Shown: in pieces, positions 6,699 through 16,363 of the stretch
Position numbering within the stretch: position 1 is the stretch's first letter
Layout of the letters: every line of letters begins with the position of its first letter
Source of the DNA: Pseudomonas gregormendelii
GTDB taxonomy: Bacteria; Pseudomonadota; Gammaproteobacteria; Pseudomonadales; Pseudomonadaceae
NCBI RefSeq assembly: GCF_017114825.1
Contig: NZ_JADEVO010000002.1
Coordinates: forward strand, 124,001 to 188,000
DNA length: 64,000 nt
Direction of reading: 5' to 3'
The notes under the pieces: generated by a model
What the model saw: the letters and a program-made list of their open reading frames with translations, nothing else
Told to the model about the DNA's origin: nothing
Database searches by the model: none
Made by a program: the position numbers and the translations under genes

Positions 6699-9566
6699 TT
6701 ACTTCGAGCCCTGCAACTGCAGAAGGCTCGCTAGCTGTTGCGCCTCAACGGGCTTGCTGATCAGGTAGCCCTGCACCTCATCACAATGTTCGCCTCGCAG
6801 GAACTCAAGTTGCTCGGGCCGCTCCACTCCCTCAGCCACCACTTTCAACGACAAGCCATGGGCCATGGCGATGATCGCGCGGGTGATCGCGGCATCCATC
6901 TGCCCCTCGCCCAGGCCGCGAATAAACGTCTGATCGATTTTCACGTAGTCCACCGGAATGCGCTTGAGGTAGCTCAAAGACGAATAGCCGGTGCCAAAGT
7001 CGTCGATCGCCAGTTTTACCCCCAGGTCCCGTAGCTGCTGGAACGTCGAAATGATGTGCTCGACGCTGTCCAGCAACTGACTTTCGGTCAGTTCAAGCTC
7101 AAGGTATTGCGGCGCCAGCCCGGTTTCTTCCAGCACCTGTCGAACCAGGCTGACCAACTTGCCCTGACGCAGCTGATGCACAGACAGATTGACCGACACA
7201 CGAATCGGCTCGAGCCCCTGGCGCTGCCACTCGCACGCTTGCCAGCAGGCCTGACGCAGCACGAACTCGCCGATCGGACCGATCAACCCGGTTTCCTCGG
7301 CCAGGCCAATGAACTCTGCAGGCGACACCCTGCCCCTGTCGGGATGATCCCAGCGCACCAAGGCTTCGGCGGCATTCAGGCGTCCCGTGGCGAGGCAGAG
7401 CTTGGGTTGGTAGAACACTTTGAGCTGCTTCTCATCGATCGCTTTGCGCAGCTGGTTTTCCAGCTGCAATCGCTCCAGGGTGCTGGCTTGCAGGCTCTCG
7501 GTGTAGAACTGGAAATTATTGCCACCCAAGTGTTTGGCATGCTGCATGGCCATGTTCGACTGGCTGACCAGCGCTGAGATTTCCCGGGCGTTGTCCGGGA
7601 GCATACTGATGCCCATCGACGCACTGACTACCAGCTCATGTCCGTCGATGTTCAATGGCAAACGCAACTTGGCGGACACCCGTGTCGCCACCCGGGCCAG
7701 ACTGGAGAGGTTGGCGTAGCTGTCAAACAGCACGGCAAATTCGTCGCCGGACAAGCGTGCAATAGTTTCGGCCTCGGGCAGCGCACTTACCAACCTGCGG
7801 GCGATTTTCTGCAATAGCTCGTCGGCAATGTCATGGCCCAGGCTCTCGTTGAGCAACTTGAACCGGTCCAGATTGATATGCAGCAACGCCAGGCTGCGCC
7901 CGCCCTGACGCATCCGTTGATGAGCCTCGCGCAGGCGCTCGCGGAACAGCGAGCGGTTGGCCAGGCCCGTCAACTCGTCGTAATGGGTGAGAAACCGCAT
8001 CCGTTCTTCGGATTCGCGCCTGGCCGAAAGATCAGCGAAGAAGCCGACAAGATGACTTACATTTCCCCGATTATCACGCACCGCACTTAGCTGCAACCAC
8101 TGCGGATACAACTCACCATTTTTCCGCGTCTCCACCAGTTCGCCCTGCCAGCTGCCATGCTGCTCCAGTGCCTGGCGGATGGCGCTGTAGTGCCGGCGAG
8201 CGTCACGACTGCACGGCAGATCGACCACACTCAGTCCGAGCAGGTCTTCGATCTCATAGCCGGTCACTCGGCAGAAGGCCTGATTAGCGGCGATCAGGGC
8301 GTAATTGGGATCGAAAATCACAATGCCTTCACTGGCCGCTTCAAGGACCGTCGCAGCCAGTTGCTGTTGCGTCTCGTGGTGCTTGCTGACGCTGATGTTG
8401 CGTCGAGTCCCGACCATGCGCACCACCCGGCCATTTTCGCCGCGCTCCACCGCCCGTCCACGGTCCTCGATCCATACCCAGTGACCGTCACCGTGACGCA
8501 CGCGGTATTCGATCTGATAGTCCTCGCTGCGACCCTTCAGGTGCTCAACCAATGCGCGCTTGAGCGCCGGCAGGTCCTCGGGGTGCAGGCGTGGCTTGAG
8601 ATGGCGCAGCATGGCCGTCACTAAATCTGGCTCCAGGCCGAACAATTCCTGAAGCTGCGTGTGGTGGACTTCGTCCGTCTGCAGGTTCCAGTCCCACAAC
8701 CCGAGCTCACTGGCTTTCAGCGCCAATGCCAGACGCGCCTCGCTTTTACTGAGGGCCTGGTTGGCCAGGTCGAGTTCGAGGCTGCGCTGGGCAACACGGC
8801 CTTCCAGCCCGGCCTGAATGGCCCGTAGTTCAGCTTCAGCGCAATTACGCTGCTCAACCTCCCTGGCCAGCTTCTTATTCAGTTGATCGCTGCTGGTTTG
8901 AGCCTGCTGCAGGTGCTCGATCAGTGCCTGATTCTGGAAGCGACGCAACAAGCCGCGATCGATCAGCCGGTTGACCTGCCAGGCGACCACGCTCAACGCC
9001 CCCAGCAAAATCAGGCCGAACCAGCCCCAGCCCTGGCCTTGCTCATCGCCGCCCCAAAACAGATAGGCGATAGCCGGCAACAGACAGGGCAACGTAAAGG
9101 AAAGAAACGCGGGGAGGCTGACGGCGTACGCCACGCTCGCCGACAGCGCAGCGGCCCCGATCAGGCCAAATACCCAGGCTTGCTGGATGAAGGTGTCCGC
9201 CGGGACCAGCGCGATACCGGCACCCGCCAGGGTCAAGCCGGTCAGACCCGAGCCGAGCATGAACATGCGGCGCCAGACCGGATGCGCCTGACGGTTGGGG
9301 ATCGCTGAATCGAAAGCCGCGACCTGGATAACCCGCAACGCCACCAGTGAGAGCAACCACACCAGCCAGATGCTGACCAGAAAGTAGCGTTGCGGGCTCC
9401 AGAGCAGGCCGGCGCAGACCAGGCCATTGATCAGCATGAACAAAGTAGGCAGCAGCGATCCCTGGTAAAGCAGACGCGTGCGCTCCACCGCCATTTCCAT
9501 GGCGTATTGTCTGCGGATAACCCGGGGCTCCACGGAGGGGCCCGACAGGTCGATGCTGAGGGTCAT
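6699..9566 (-). CDS. Membrane-anchored PAS-PAS-GGDEF-EAL cyclic-di-GMP protein
   Basis: About 955 residues. The N-terminal third has several hydrophobic helices (about residues 35-190), then a coiled coil (about 200-265), two PAS-like modules (ALKASELGLWDWNLQTDEV; LEAASEGIVIFDPNYAL), a GGDEF domain and a C-terminal EAL domain. The GGDEF motif reads RLSGDEFAVLF, with Ser in the first Gly position and no RxxD inhibitory site before it. The EAL domain keeps EALVRW, NLSVHQL, ELTESQLL, DDFGTGYSS and KIDQTFI, so phosphodiesterase activity is probable. The ATG at 9566 is chosen because the sequence beyond it loses coherent protein character. It is divergent from uvrD, as is the P. aeruginosa homologue near PA5443. 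Confidence 0.9.
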   Translation of the reverse strand: MTLSIDLSGPSVEPRVIRRQYAMEMAVERTRLLYQGSLLPTLFMLINGLVCAGLLWSPQRYFLVSIWLVWLLSLVALRVIQVAAFDSAIPNRQAHPVWRRMFMLGSGLTGLTLAGAGIALVPADTFIQQAWVFGLIGAAALSASVAYAVSLPAFLSFTLPCLLPAIAYLFWGGDEQGQGWGWFGLILLGALSVVAWQVNRLIDRGLLRRFQNQALIEHLQQAQTSSDQLNKKLAREVEQRNCAEAELRAIQAGLEGRVAQRSLELDLANQALSKSEARLALALKASELGLWDWNLQTDEVHHTQLQELFGLEPDLVTAMLRHLKPRLHPEDLPALKRALVEHLKGRSEDYQIEYRVRHGDGHWVWIEDRGRAVERGENGRVVRMVGTRRNISVSKHHETQQQLAATVLEAASEGIVIFDPNYALIAANQAFCRVTGYEIEDLLGLSVVDLPCSRDARRHYSAIRQALEQHGSWQGELVETRKNGELYPQWLQLSAVRDNRGNVSHLVGFFADLSARRESEERMRFLTHYDELTGLANRSLFRERLREAHQRMRQGGRSLALLHINLDRFKLLNESLGHDIADELLQKIARRLVSALPEAETIARLSGDEFAVLFDSYANLSSLARVATRVSAKLRLPLNIDGHELVVSASMGISMLPDNAREISALVSQSNMAMQHAKHLGGNNFQFYTESLQASTLERLQLENQLRKAIDEKQLKVFYQPKLCLATGRLNAAEALVRWDHPDRGRVSPAEFIGLAEETGLIGPIGEFVLRQACWQACEWQRQGLEPIRVSVNLSVHQLRQGKLVSLVRQVLEETGLAPQYLELELTESQLLDSVEHIISTFQQLRDLGVKLAIDDFGTGYSSLSYLKRIPVDYVKIDQTFIRGLGEGQMDAAITRAIIAMAHGLSLKVVAEGVERPEQLEFLRGEHCDEVQGYLISKPVEAQQLASLLQLQGSK

Positions 9567-9824
9567 AGGCAATATTCTTGTTCTTATAATGGTGAGCTTG
9601 TGCCCGAATCGTCGACGGAGCATACACAAGCACGTGGCTGGACCAAACCGCCGCCCACTATAAAAAACATGAAATCTGCGGTTGCACTTGCCCCCTGAAA
9701 AGCCGCAGAGCAAGCCCCGCCAGCGCTTGCAGGCAGTGACTGACCGGTCGTCATCCGTGCGTCTTTCATCGGCTGATGCAAAGCTCGGTTTGCCCGGTGT
9801 GACGGCGCACCCTAGAATGCCCCG

Positions 9825-12008
9825 ATGCGCGATGATCTCTCCCTTCTGCTGAACTCCCTCAACGATGCCCAACGCCAGGCCGTAGCTGCCTCCGTGGGTC
9901 GTCAGTTGGTCCTGGCCGGTGCTGGTTCCGGTAAAACCCGAGTGCTGGTGCACCGTATCGCCTGGTTGATCCAGGTCGAGAACGCCTCACCCCACTCGAT
10001 CCTGTCGGTGACCTTTACCAACAAGGCCGCTGCCGAGATGCGTCATCGCATCGAGCAGCTGATGGGTATCAACCCGGCCGGCATGTGGGTAGGCACCTTC
10101 CACGGCCTGGCGCACCGCTTGTTGCGGGCGCATTGGCAGGAAGCCGGCCTGAGCCAGACCTTCCAGATTCTCGACAGCGACGACCAGCAGCGGCTGGTCA
10201 AGCGGGTGATCCGCGAGCTGGGGCTGGACGAACAACGCTGGCCAGCGCGCCAGGCGCAATGGTTCATCAACGGGCAGAAAGACGAAGGCCTGCGGCCACA
10301 ACACATCCAGGCCAGTGGCGACCTGTTCCTGGCGACCATGCGCAGCATCTACGAAGCCTATGAGGCCGCTTGCCTGCGCGCAGGTGTCATCGATTTCTCC
10401 GAACTGCTGCTGCGCGCACTCGACCTGTGGCGTGATCACCCAGGCCTGCTGGCGCATTATCAAAAACGCTTCCGGCACATTCTGGTGGACGAATTCCAGG
10501 ATACCAACGCCGTGCAGTACGCCTGGCTGCGCCTGCTGGGCAAGGGCGGCGACAGCCTGATGGTTGTAGGCGATGACGACCAGTCGATTTACGGCTGGCG
10601 CGGCGCGAAAATCGAAAACATTCATCAGTACTCCTCCGACTTCCCGGATTCGCAAACCATCCGCCTGGAGCAGAACTACCGCTCCACGGCCGGCATCCTC
10701 AAAGCGGCCAATGCCCTGATCGCCAACAACACCGGGCGCCTGGGCAAAGAACTGTGGACGGACGGCGGCGATGGCGAGGCGATCAACCTGTACGCGGCTT
10801 TCAACGAGCACGATGAGGCGCGTTACGTTGTCGAAACCATCGAAAGCGCGCTGAAAACTGGCCTTGCACGCAGCGATATCGCAATTCTGTATCGCTCCAA
10901 CGCCCAATCTCGCGTTCTGGAAGAAGCATTACTGCGCGAACGCATTCCGTATCGCATCTATGGCGGCCAGCGCTTCTTCGAGCGTGCAGAAATCAAGAAC
11001 GCCATGGCGTACCTGCGGTTACTGGAAGGTCGAGGCAACGACGCCGCCCTGGAACGGGTGATCAACGTGCCCGCCCGTGGCATCGGTGAGAAAACCGTCG
11101 AAGCGATCCGCGAGCATGCGCGCCATAGCGACGTCTCGATGTGGGAAGCCATGCGCCTGCTGGTGGCCAACAAGGGCCTTACCGGACGTGCTGCCGGCGC
11201 CTTGGGAGGCTTTATCGAGCTGATCGAGAACCTCGCCGCCAAATGCATGGAAATGCCGCTGCACCTGATGACCCAGACTGTTATCGAGCAGTCCGGGCTG
11301 ATTGCCTACCACGAAGCGGAAAAAGGTGAAAAAGGCCAGGCACGGGTGGAAAACCTTGAGGAACTGGTCAGCGCTGCCCGCAACTTCGAAAACACCGAGG
11401 AAGACGAGGACCTCACGCCGCTGGCCGCATTCCTCGGCCACGCCTCGCTGGAGGCCGGGGATACCCAGGCCGACGAACACGAAGACAGCATTCAGCTGAT
11501 GACGTTGCACAGCGCCAAGGGCCTGGAATTCCCTTATGTGTTCCTGGTGGGCATGGAAGAAGGCCTGTTCCCGCACAAGATGAGCCTGGAAGAACCCGGA
11601 CGCCTTGAAGAAGAACGCCGCCTGGCCTACGTCGGCATCACACGGGCCATGCAGAACCTGGTAATGACCTACGCCGAAACCCGCCGCCTGTATGGCAGCG
11701 AGACCTACAACAAGGTGTCGCGCTTCGTACGTGAGATCCCGAAGGGTCTTATCCAGGAAGTACGCTTGTCGAACAGCGTCAGCCGGCCCTTCGGCGGCAA
11801 CCAGTCGATGAGTGGCAGCAACCTGTTCAGTGGCAGTGAAATTCCGGAAACCGGCTTCAGCCTGGGTCAGACGGTGCGTCACTCAATCTTTGGCGACGGC
11901 GTGATCCTCAACTTCGAAGGCGCCGGCGCCCAGGCCCGGGTGCAGGTGAACTTCAGCGAAGGCAGCAAATGGCTGATGCTCGGCTACGCCAAGCTGGAAG
12001 CCGTCTAG
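9825..12008 (+). CDS. uvrD: DNA helicase II
   Basis: A 727-residue superfamily 1A 3'-5' helicase for nucleotide excision and mismatch repair. Visible motifs: Q-motif region LNDAQRQAV, Walker A AGAGSGKTRVL (about 31-41), motif Ia TFTNKAAAEMR, motif II LVDEFQDTN, motif III VVGDDDQSIYGWRGA, motif IV LEQNYRS, motif V TLHSAKGLEF and motif VI YVGITRAMQ. Length matches the family (about 720-730). No convincing LexA dyad was seen in the 258-bp gap shared with the divergent GGDEF-EAL gene. Confidence 0.97.
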   Translation: MRDDLSLLLNSLNDAQRQAVAASVGRQLVLAGAGSGKTRVLVHRIAWLIQVENASPHSILSVTFTNKAAAEMRHRIEQLMGINPAGMWVGTFHGLAHRLLRAHWQEAGLSQTFQILDSDDQQRLVKRVIRELGLDEQRWPARQAQWFINGQKDEGLRPQHIQASGDLFLATMRSIYEAYEAACLRAGVIDFSELLLRALDLWRDHPGLLAHYQKRFRHILVDEFQDTNAVQYAWLRLLGKGGDSLMVVGDDDQSIYGWRGAKIENIHQYSSDFPDSQTIRLEQNYRSTAGILKAANALIANNTGRLGKELWTDGGDGEAINLYAAFNEHDEARYVVETIESALKTGLARSDIAILYRSNAQSRVLEEALLRERIPYRIYGGQRFFERAEIKNAMAYLRLLEGRGNDAALERVINVPARGIGEKTVEAIREHARHSDVSMWEAMRLLVANKGLTGRAAGALGGFIELIENLAAKCMEMPLHLMTQTVIEQSGLIAYHEAEKGEKGQARVENLEELVSAARNFENTEEDEDLTPLAAFLGHASLEAGDTQADEHEDSIQLMTLHSAKGLEFPYVFLVGMEEGLFPHKMSLEEPGRLEEERRLAYVGITRAMQNLVMTYAETRRLYGSETYNKVSRFVREIPKGLIQEVRLSNSVSRPFGGNQSMSGSNLFSGSEIPETGFSLGQTVRHSIFGDGVILNFEGAGAQARVQVNFSEGSKWLMLGYAKLEAV

Positions 12009-12030
12009 GGACCTGCAAGCAGGTCTTGCA

Positions 12031-12130
12031 GGTGGGAGCGGCGGTGCGGCTCGCTCGTGAATACCGTGTATCAGCTGGCATCCATGCCAGGTACTAAACG
12101 GCTTTCGCGGGCAATCCCGCTCCTACAGGG
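12031..12130. repeat. Degenerate REP-like inverted pair after uvrD
   Basis: Left element GTGGGAGCGGCGGTGCGGCT and right element CTTTCGCGGGCAATCCCGCT then CCTACAGG are diverged, oppositely oriented copies of the common Pseudomonas REP core (gtgggagcgggcttgcccgcg). They occupy most of the 299-bp gap between uvrD and the Tim44-like gene; the remaining sequence (12131-12307) shows no gene. Confidence 0.7.
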
Positions 12131-12307
12131 TTTCATTTCTCTGTGAACCTATCCCTTTTTCCTACAGACAAAAGTACATACCCTTATTGCCTCGACGAAG
12201 CTGAACCATACCTGTCAGGCAAAAGCCCGAAACACTCTGCCGCTAGCCAGTAACACTTCAGCTGTGCAACATGGCGCGCGTGCCTTCCACAAATGGGAAT
12301 TCCCTTT

Positions 12308-13180
12308 ATGAAACGTTTTCTTAGCATCGCCATGGCGTTGTGCATCGGCCTGACGATGAGCCTCGACGCCAACGCCAAGCGCTTTGGTGGCGGCAAGAGC
12401 TCCGGCGCTGCGCCGACTCACCAGACCAGCCAAATGGCTCCTTCTTCTGCTGCCGGTGGCGCTGCTGCCACTGCCGGCGCGGCCGGTGCCGCTGGCGCCG
12501 CTGCCAAAGCCGGCGGTGCATCGCGCTGGCTCGGCCCTCTGGCCGGTATCGCTGCCGGTGGCCTGCTGGCCTCCATGTTCATGGGCGGCGGCTTCCAGGG
12601 GATGCAGATCTTCGACATCCTGATCATGGCGGTCATCGCCTTCCTGGTCTTCCGCTTCATCGCCGCTCGTCGCCGCAAGCAGCAGGAGCACCTGGCCCCG
12701 GCCGGCGCGCCAATGCAGCGTGAAGTGTTCGAGCACAAGCCTGCTGGCATGGGTTCGATCTTCGGCGGTGCAGCAGCGCCGGTTGCCGCACGTCCGGTGA
12801 TCAATGCGCCAGCCTGGTTCAATGAAAACAACTTCATTGAAGCAGCTCGCAACCACTTCCAGTCCCTGCAGCAGCACTGGGACGCTAACGAAATGGACAA
12901 GATCGCCGAGTTCGTGACCCCGCAACTGCTGGAGTTCCTGAAGCGCGAGCGCGCTGATCTGGGCGACAGCTTCCAGTCCACCTACATTGATAACCTCAAT
13001 GTGCAACTGGACGGTGTGGATGACCGTGCGGACAAAACCATCGCCACCCTGACCTTCAGCGGTCTGTCGAAGACCTCGCGCTTCGACCAGGGCGAAGTGT
13101 TCAGCGAAAGCTGGAACATGGAACGTCCACAGGGCGAGAACCAGCCTTGGCTGGTAGCCGGTATCCGCCAGAACGGCTGA
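12308..13180 (+). CDS. Tim44-like domain protein with N-terminal signal/membrane segments
   Basis: About 290 residues. It begins MKRFLSIAMALCIGLTMSLD, a Sec-type signal or anchor, followed by an Ala/Gly-rich low-complexity stretch, a Gly-rich hydrophobic segment (LAGIAAGGLLASMFMGGGF) and a second hydrophobic helix (IFDILIMAVIAFLVFRFIAA). The C-terminal part (about 170-290; FIEAARNHFQSLQQHWDAN, DIDNL-like region, WNMERP) fits the bacterial Tim44-like fold. The ATG at 12308 is preferred over an upstream in-frame start because it opens directly on the signal sequence. Function in bacteria is unknown; envelope location is inferred. Confidence 0.85.
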   Translation: MKRFLSIAMALCIGLTMSLDANAKRFGGGKSSGAAPTHQTSQMAPSSAAGGAAATAGAAGAAGAAAKAGGASRWLGPLAGIAAGGLLASMFMGGGFQGMQIFDILIMAVIAFLVFRFIAARRRKQQEHLAPAGAPMQREVFEHKPAGMGSIFGGAAAPVAARPVINAPAWFNENNFIEAARNHFQSLQQHWDANEMDKIAEFVTPQLLEFLKRERADLGDSFQSTYIDNLNVQLDGVDDRADKTIATLTFSGLSKTSRFDQGEVFSESWNMERPQGENQPWLVAGIRQNG

Positions 13181-13210
13181 TCACCCGCTGCTTTAAAAAT
13201 GCTGTAATAA

Positions 13211-13236
13211 AAACCCCAGCCCCGGCTGGGGTTTTC
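13211..13236 (+). terminator. Intrinsic terminator after the Tim44-like gene
   Basis: CCCCAGCC-CC-GGCTGGGG (13214-13231) forms an eight-pair stem followed by TTTTCT; a run of A residues precedes it, so it may also work from the other strand. It separates the Tim44-like gene from the SMI1/KNR4 gene. Confidence 0.85.
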
Positions 13237-13316
13237 TATTTCGCGGTTGCATCTATAGCAAGCTACTGTATAAACCGCCCCAACCAAACCGCACCAACAG
13301 CAAGAGGATCCCGGAC

Positions 13317-13724
13317 GTGGAAGAAATCATCGAACAACTGCGTGAAGCCAACGAACCGGTACCAGTCCCCTTGGAACTGCCTGACGAAGACATGCTGGTA
13401 GAGATCGAAGAGCAACTGTTCATCGACATTCCATTCGTCTTCAGAGAATTTTTGCTGACCGTCAGCGACGTGGTCTACGGCAGCCTGGAGCCGGTGACGG
13501 TGACCGACCCGCAGTCCCACACCTACCTGCCGGACGTGGCGGCCAATGCCTGGGATGCGGGCGTCGATCGCAGCCTGATCCCGATCTGCCAGGACGGCGA
13601 CGACTACTACTGCGTCGAAGAAGACGGCACCGTGGTGCTTTGGCAAGCCGAAGAAGAGCTGATTGCCGAAGAAACCTGGGAATCGGTATGGCACTGGGCC
13701 CGAGACGTCTGGCTGGAAAGCTGA
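13317..13724 (+). CDS. SMI1/KNR4-family protein
   Basis: A 135-residue, acidic protein. The order fits the SMI1/KNR4 (SUKH) fold: an opening helix, the LPDEDMLVEIEEQLFIDIPF segment, FREFLLTVSD, and a C-terminal DGDDYYCVEEDGTVVLW strand region. The start is a GTG at 13317 with AGAGGA about 10 bases upstream. SUKH proteins are often immunity proteins of contact-dependent toxins, but no toxin or secretion gene is adjacent here, so a housekeeping or unknown role is at least as likely. Confidence 0.8.
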   Translation: MEEIIEQLREANEPVPVPLELPDEDMLVEIEEQLFIDIPFVFREFLLTVSDVVYGSLEPVTVTDPQSHTYLPDVAANAWDAGVDRSLIPICQDGDDYYCVEEDGTVVLWQAEEELIAEETWESVWHWARDVWLES

Positions 13725-13782
13725 GCCACGCAGTATTCTGCAGCCATCAGCCCGCGCAGCGGCCCGAGGGCTGCAGGTTCAA

Positions 13783-15545
13783 TCAATGGCCTGACGATTC
13801 CTTGTGATTGTCCAGGGTCTCCAGCAGGGCCACCTGCATCCGCGTGTGAACGCGAATGAACCAGCGCCACAACACGGCAGCCACAGCGGCCGCCACTACG
13901 ACGATCAATACCAGCAGCTTGTTGGTGGGCAAAATACTCGCCGACAAGGCCGCCAGCAGCAGGAAAATCACCAGCAGCGACAGGATCGGAATCACTTCAG
14001 CGATCACCCGTCGTACCCGCTGCGTGTGACGCCCCGCCATCTCCGGCTTGACGCCCATTTCCGCCAGCAGCATCGACAACGCCTTGAGCTTGCGGTAGGC
14101 GGCGATCAGAAATGGCAGCGACAGGATCAACGCCCCACCCCAAATCAACGCCTTCTGCCAGCTCGGATCACTGATCCAGTCCTGCAGGTAGGCAGACATG
14201 CGCTCGGCGAAAAATGCCCCCGAGAAGAAAATCGCAATCACCAGCGCCAGGTTGACGCCGACCTGCAACAGAATCCGCCGGATCATCGACGCCAACAGCG
14301 CACCCTCGCCTTGGGGCTGGATGCTGCGCAACCATTCGCCATACATGCCCAATACCCGGCCCAGTCGCTGAGGCATCACCGCTGCCAGCTTGATCGACAG
14401 GGGGTCCGCCGCGCGGATCAGATACGGCGTCAGCAGCGTGGTGATGACCGACACGGCAACGGCCACCGGATACAGGAAATTACTGGTCACCTGCAGCGTC
14501 ATGCCCAGCGCCGCAATGATGAAGGAGAACTCGCCAATCTGCGAAAGCCCCATGCCAACCCGCAGTGAAGTACGTCCGTCATTGCCTGCGATAAACGCGC
14601 CCAAGCCGCAGGACAGCATCTTGCCCAGCACCACCGCAACAGTGATCACCGCGATGGGCCAGGCATATTGCAGCAGGATCATCGGATCGAGCATCAGCCC
14701 GATGGCGACAAAAATATTGCGCTGAACAGATCACGCACCGGTTCAATCAGACGCTCAATCTTCAGCAGTTGCCGCGATTCCGCCATGATCGCGCCAATCA
14801 GGAACGCTCCCAGTACCATGCTGTACTCGAGCTTGACCACCAGCAGGCAGAAGCCGAAGCAAAGCCCCAGCACGGTGATCAAGAGCATTTCGTTGCTTTC
14901 GAATCTGGCCACGTAAGCCAGCAGGCGCGGCACCAGCAGAATGCCGATCACCAACGCGACAATCATGAACAGCGACAGCTTGCCGACCGTAGAAAAGACT
15001 TCGCCGGAGCTCACGGTACCGCTCACCGCGATGCTCGACAGCAAGGCGATAATCCCGATGCCGAGGATGTCCTCGACGATCAACACGCCAAAGATCAACT
15101 GTGCAAAGCGCTCGTTCTTCATCTTCAAGTCGTTCAGCGCCTTGACGATGATAGTGGTCGAGGAAATCGCCAGGATCGCGCCAAGGAACAGCGAATCCAT
15201 GGTGTTCCAGTCGAACCAGCGTCCGATTTCATAGCCGATCCAGATCATCAGTACGATTTCCAGGAACGCTGCGATAAACGCTGTGGCGCCGACCTTGAAC
15301 AGCTTGCGCAGGCTGAACTCCAGGCCCAGGCAGAACATCAGGAAGATCACCCCGAGTTCGGCCAGGGTCTTGATGGTTTCTTCATCGTGGATAAGGCCGA
15401 ACGGCGGGGTGTGCGGGCCAATGATGAAGCCGGCAACGATGTAGCCCAGGACCACAGGTTGTTTAAGCCTGTGGAACAACACCGTGACCACCCCGGCGAC
15501 CAACATGATCACTGCCAGATCCTGGATAAAACTGATCGCATGCAT
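13783..15545 (-). pseudogene. CPA2-family cation:proton antiporter (KefB/KefC/YbaL type), single-base frameshift
   Basis: The first part (15545 down to about 14715) encodes MHAISFIQDLAVIMLVAGVV with the family pattern QPVVLGYIVAGFIIGP and LFLGAILAISSTTIIVKAL; it then reads SAIFLSPSG and stops. The remaining 300 residues continue in another frame (VAIGLMLDPMILLQ ... NHKESSGH). Adding one T to the T5 run at 14710-14714 (minus strand) restores SAIFFVAIGLMLDP, the expected family sequence, giving about 587 residues. The start has AAGGAG upstream. There is no C-terminal TrkA-N domain. The lesion may be a real pseudogenisation, a slippage site or a sequencing error in a homopolymer. Confidence 0.88.
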
Positions 15546-15747
15546 GGTGTGGGGCTCCTTTGGGTCGACTTTTGGAGCGTAACACCGCGACTTCCGCCAG
15601 AAAGGCGGTGCAATATATGGAAACAGATCGGCCAGGGCGTGACGGCAGCCACCCGCCCGGCGTCCCGATAACTGTTGGTTTGAAAAAAGCTGACAAGGCA
15701 CCCGCAGAGGTGCGCCCCAATAACCTGCCTTGAACCGTGAGCACTTT

Positions 15748-16230
15748 ATGGAACCCGGAAACGCCCAACTGTCGATGACGGTATTGATGACCCCCGACAT
15801 GGCCAACTTCTCTGGCAATGTTCACGGCGGCACTCTGCTCAAGTACCTCGACGAAGTCGCGTATGCCTGCGCCAGCCGTTATGCCGGCCGCTATGTGGTG
15901 ACCTTATCGGTGGACCAGGTGATCTTTCGCGAACCCATTCACGTCGGCGAGCTGGTGACCTTCCTGGCCTCGGTGAACTACACCGGCAACACGTCGATGG
16001 AAGTCGGGATCAAGGTCGTCACCGAGAACATTCGTGAACGCTCGGTGCGGCATACCAACAGCTGTTTTTTCACCATGGTGGCGGTAGATGACGACCGCAA
16101 GCCGGCCTCCGTTCCACCGCTGCAACCACAGAACAGCGAAGACAAACGCCGATATGTGCAGGCCCAGCAACGCCGGCAGATTCGTCAAGAGCTGGAAAAG
16201 CGTTATCAGGAGATCAAGGGCGACGCCTGA
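15748..16230 (+). CDS. Acyl-CoA thioesterase, hotdog fold (YciA-like)
   Basis: A 160-residue single hotdog-domain thioesterase. The conserved segment MANFSGNVHGGTLLKYLDE holds the catalytic region, followed by CASRYAG, VTLSVDQVIFREPIHVGEL and the strand SVNYTGNTSMEVGI. Such enzymes hydrolyse acyl-CoA in the cytoplasm. The C-terminal tail is charged and helical (RRQIRQELEKRYQEI). The ATG at 15748 is used; a TTG at 15730 is possible. It is transcribed divergently from the frameshifted antiporter. Confidence 0.88.
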   Translation: MEPGNAQLSMTVLMTPDMANFSGNVHGGTLLKYLDEVAYACASRYAGRYVVTLSVDQVIFREPIHVGELVTFLASVNYTGNTSMEVGIKVVTENIRERSVRHTNSCFFTMVAVDDDRKPASVPPLQPQNSEDKRRYVQAQQRRQIRQELEKRYQEIKGDA

Positions 16231-16253
16231 GGTCTGGTTTCGACCTTAGATAG

Positions 16254-16347
16254 CTTTCGCGGGCAAGCCCGCGCCCACAGGAAATCTGCCGGGTGCACAA
16301 ATATTGTGTCCACTGACAATCTCTGTGGGAGCGGGCTTGCCCGCGAA
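16254..16347. repeat. REP pair (BIME-like) between thioesterase gene and pdxY
   Basis: Arms CTTTCGCGGGCAAGCCCGCG (from 16254) and GTGGGAGCGGGCTTGCCCGC (from 16325) are oppositely oriented, well conserved Pseudomonas REP cores, each itself a small GCGGGC/GCCCGC hairpin. They lie between the convergent ends of the thioesterase and pdxY genes, a usual REP location. Confidence 0.9.
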
Positions 16348-16363
16348 TGGGTTCAACGCAAAA

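Noticed and set aside
13317..13724. SMI1/KNR4 gene as an immunity gene of a contact-dependent toxin system
   Set aside because: No toxin, Rhs, CdiA or T6SS effector gene is adjacent; immunity is possible but unsupported.
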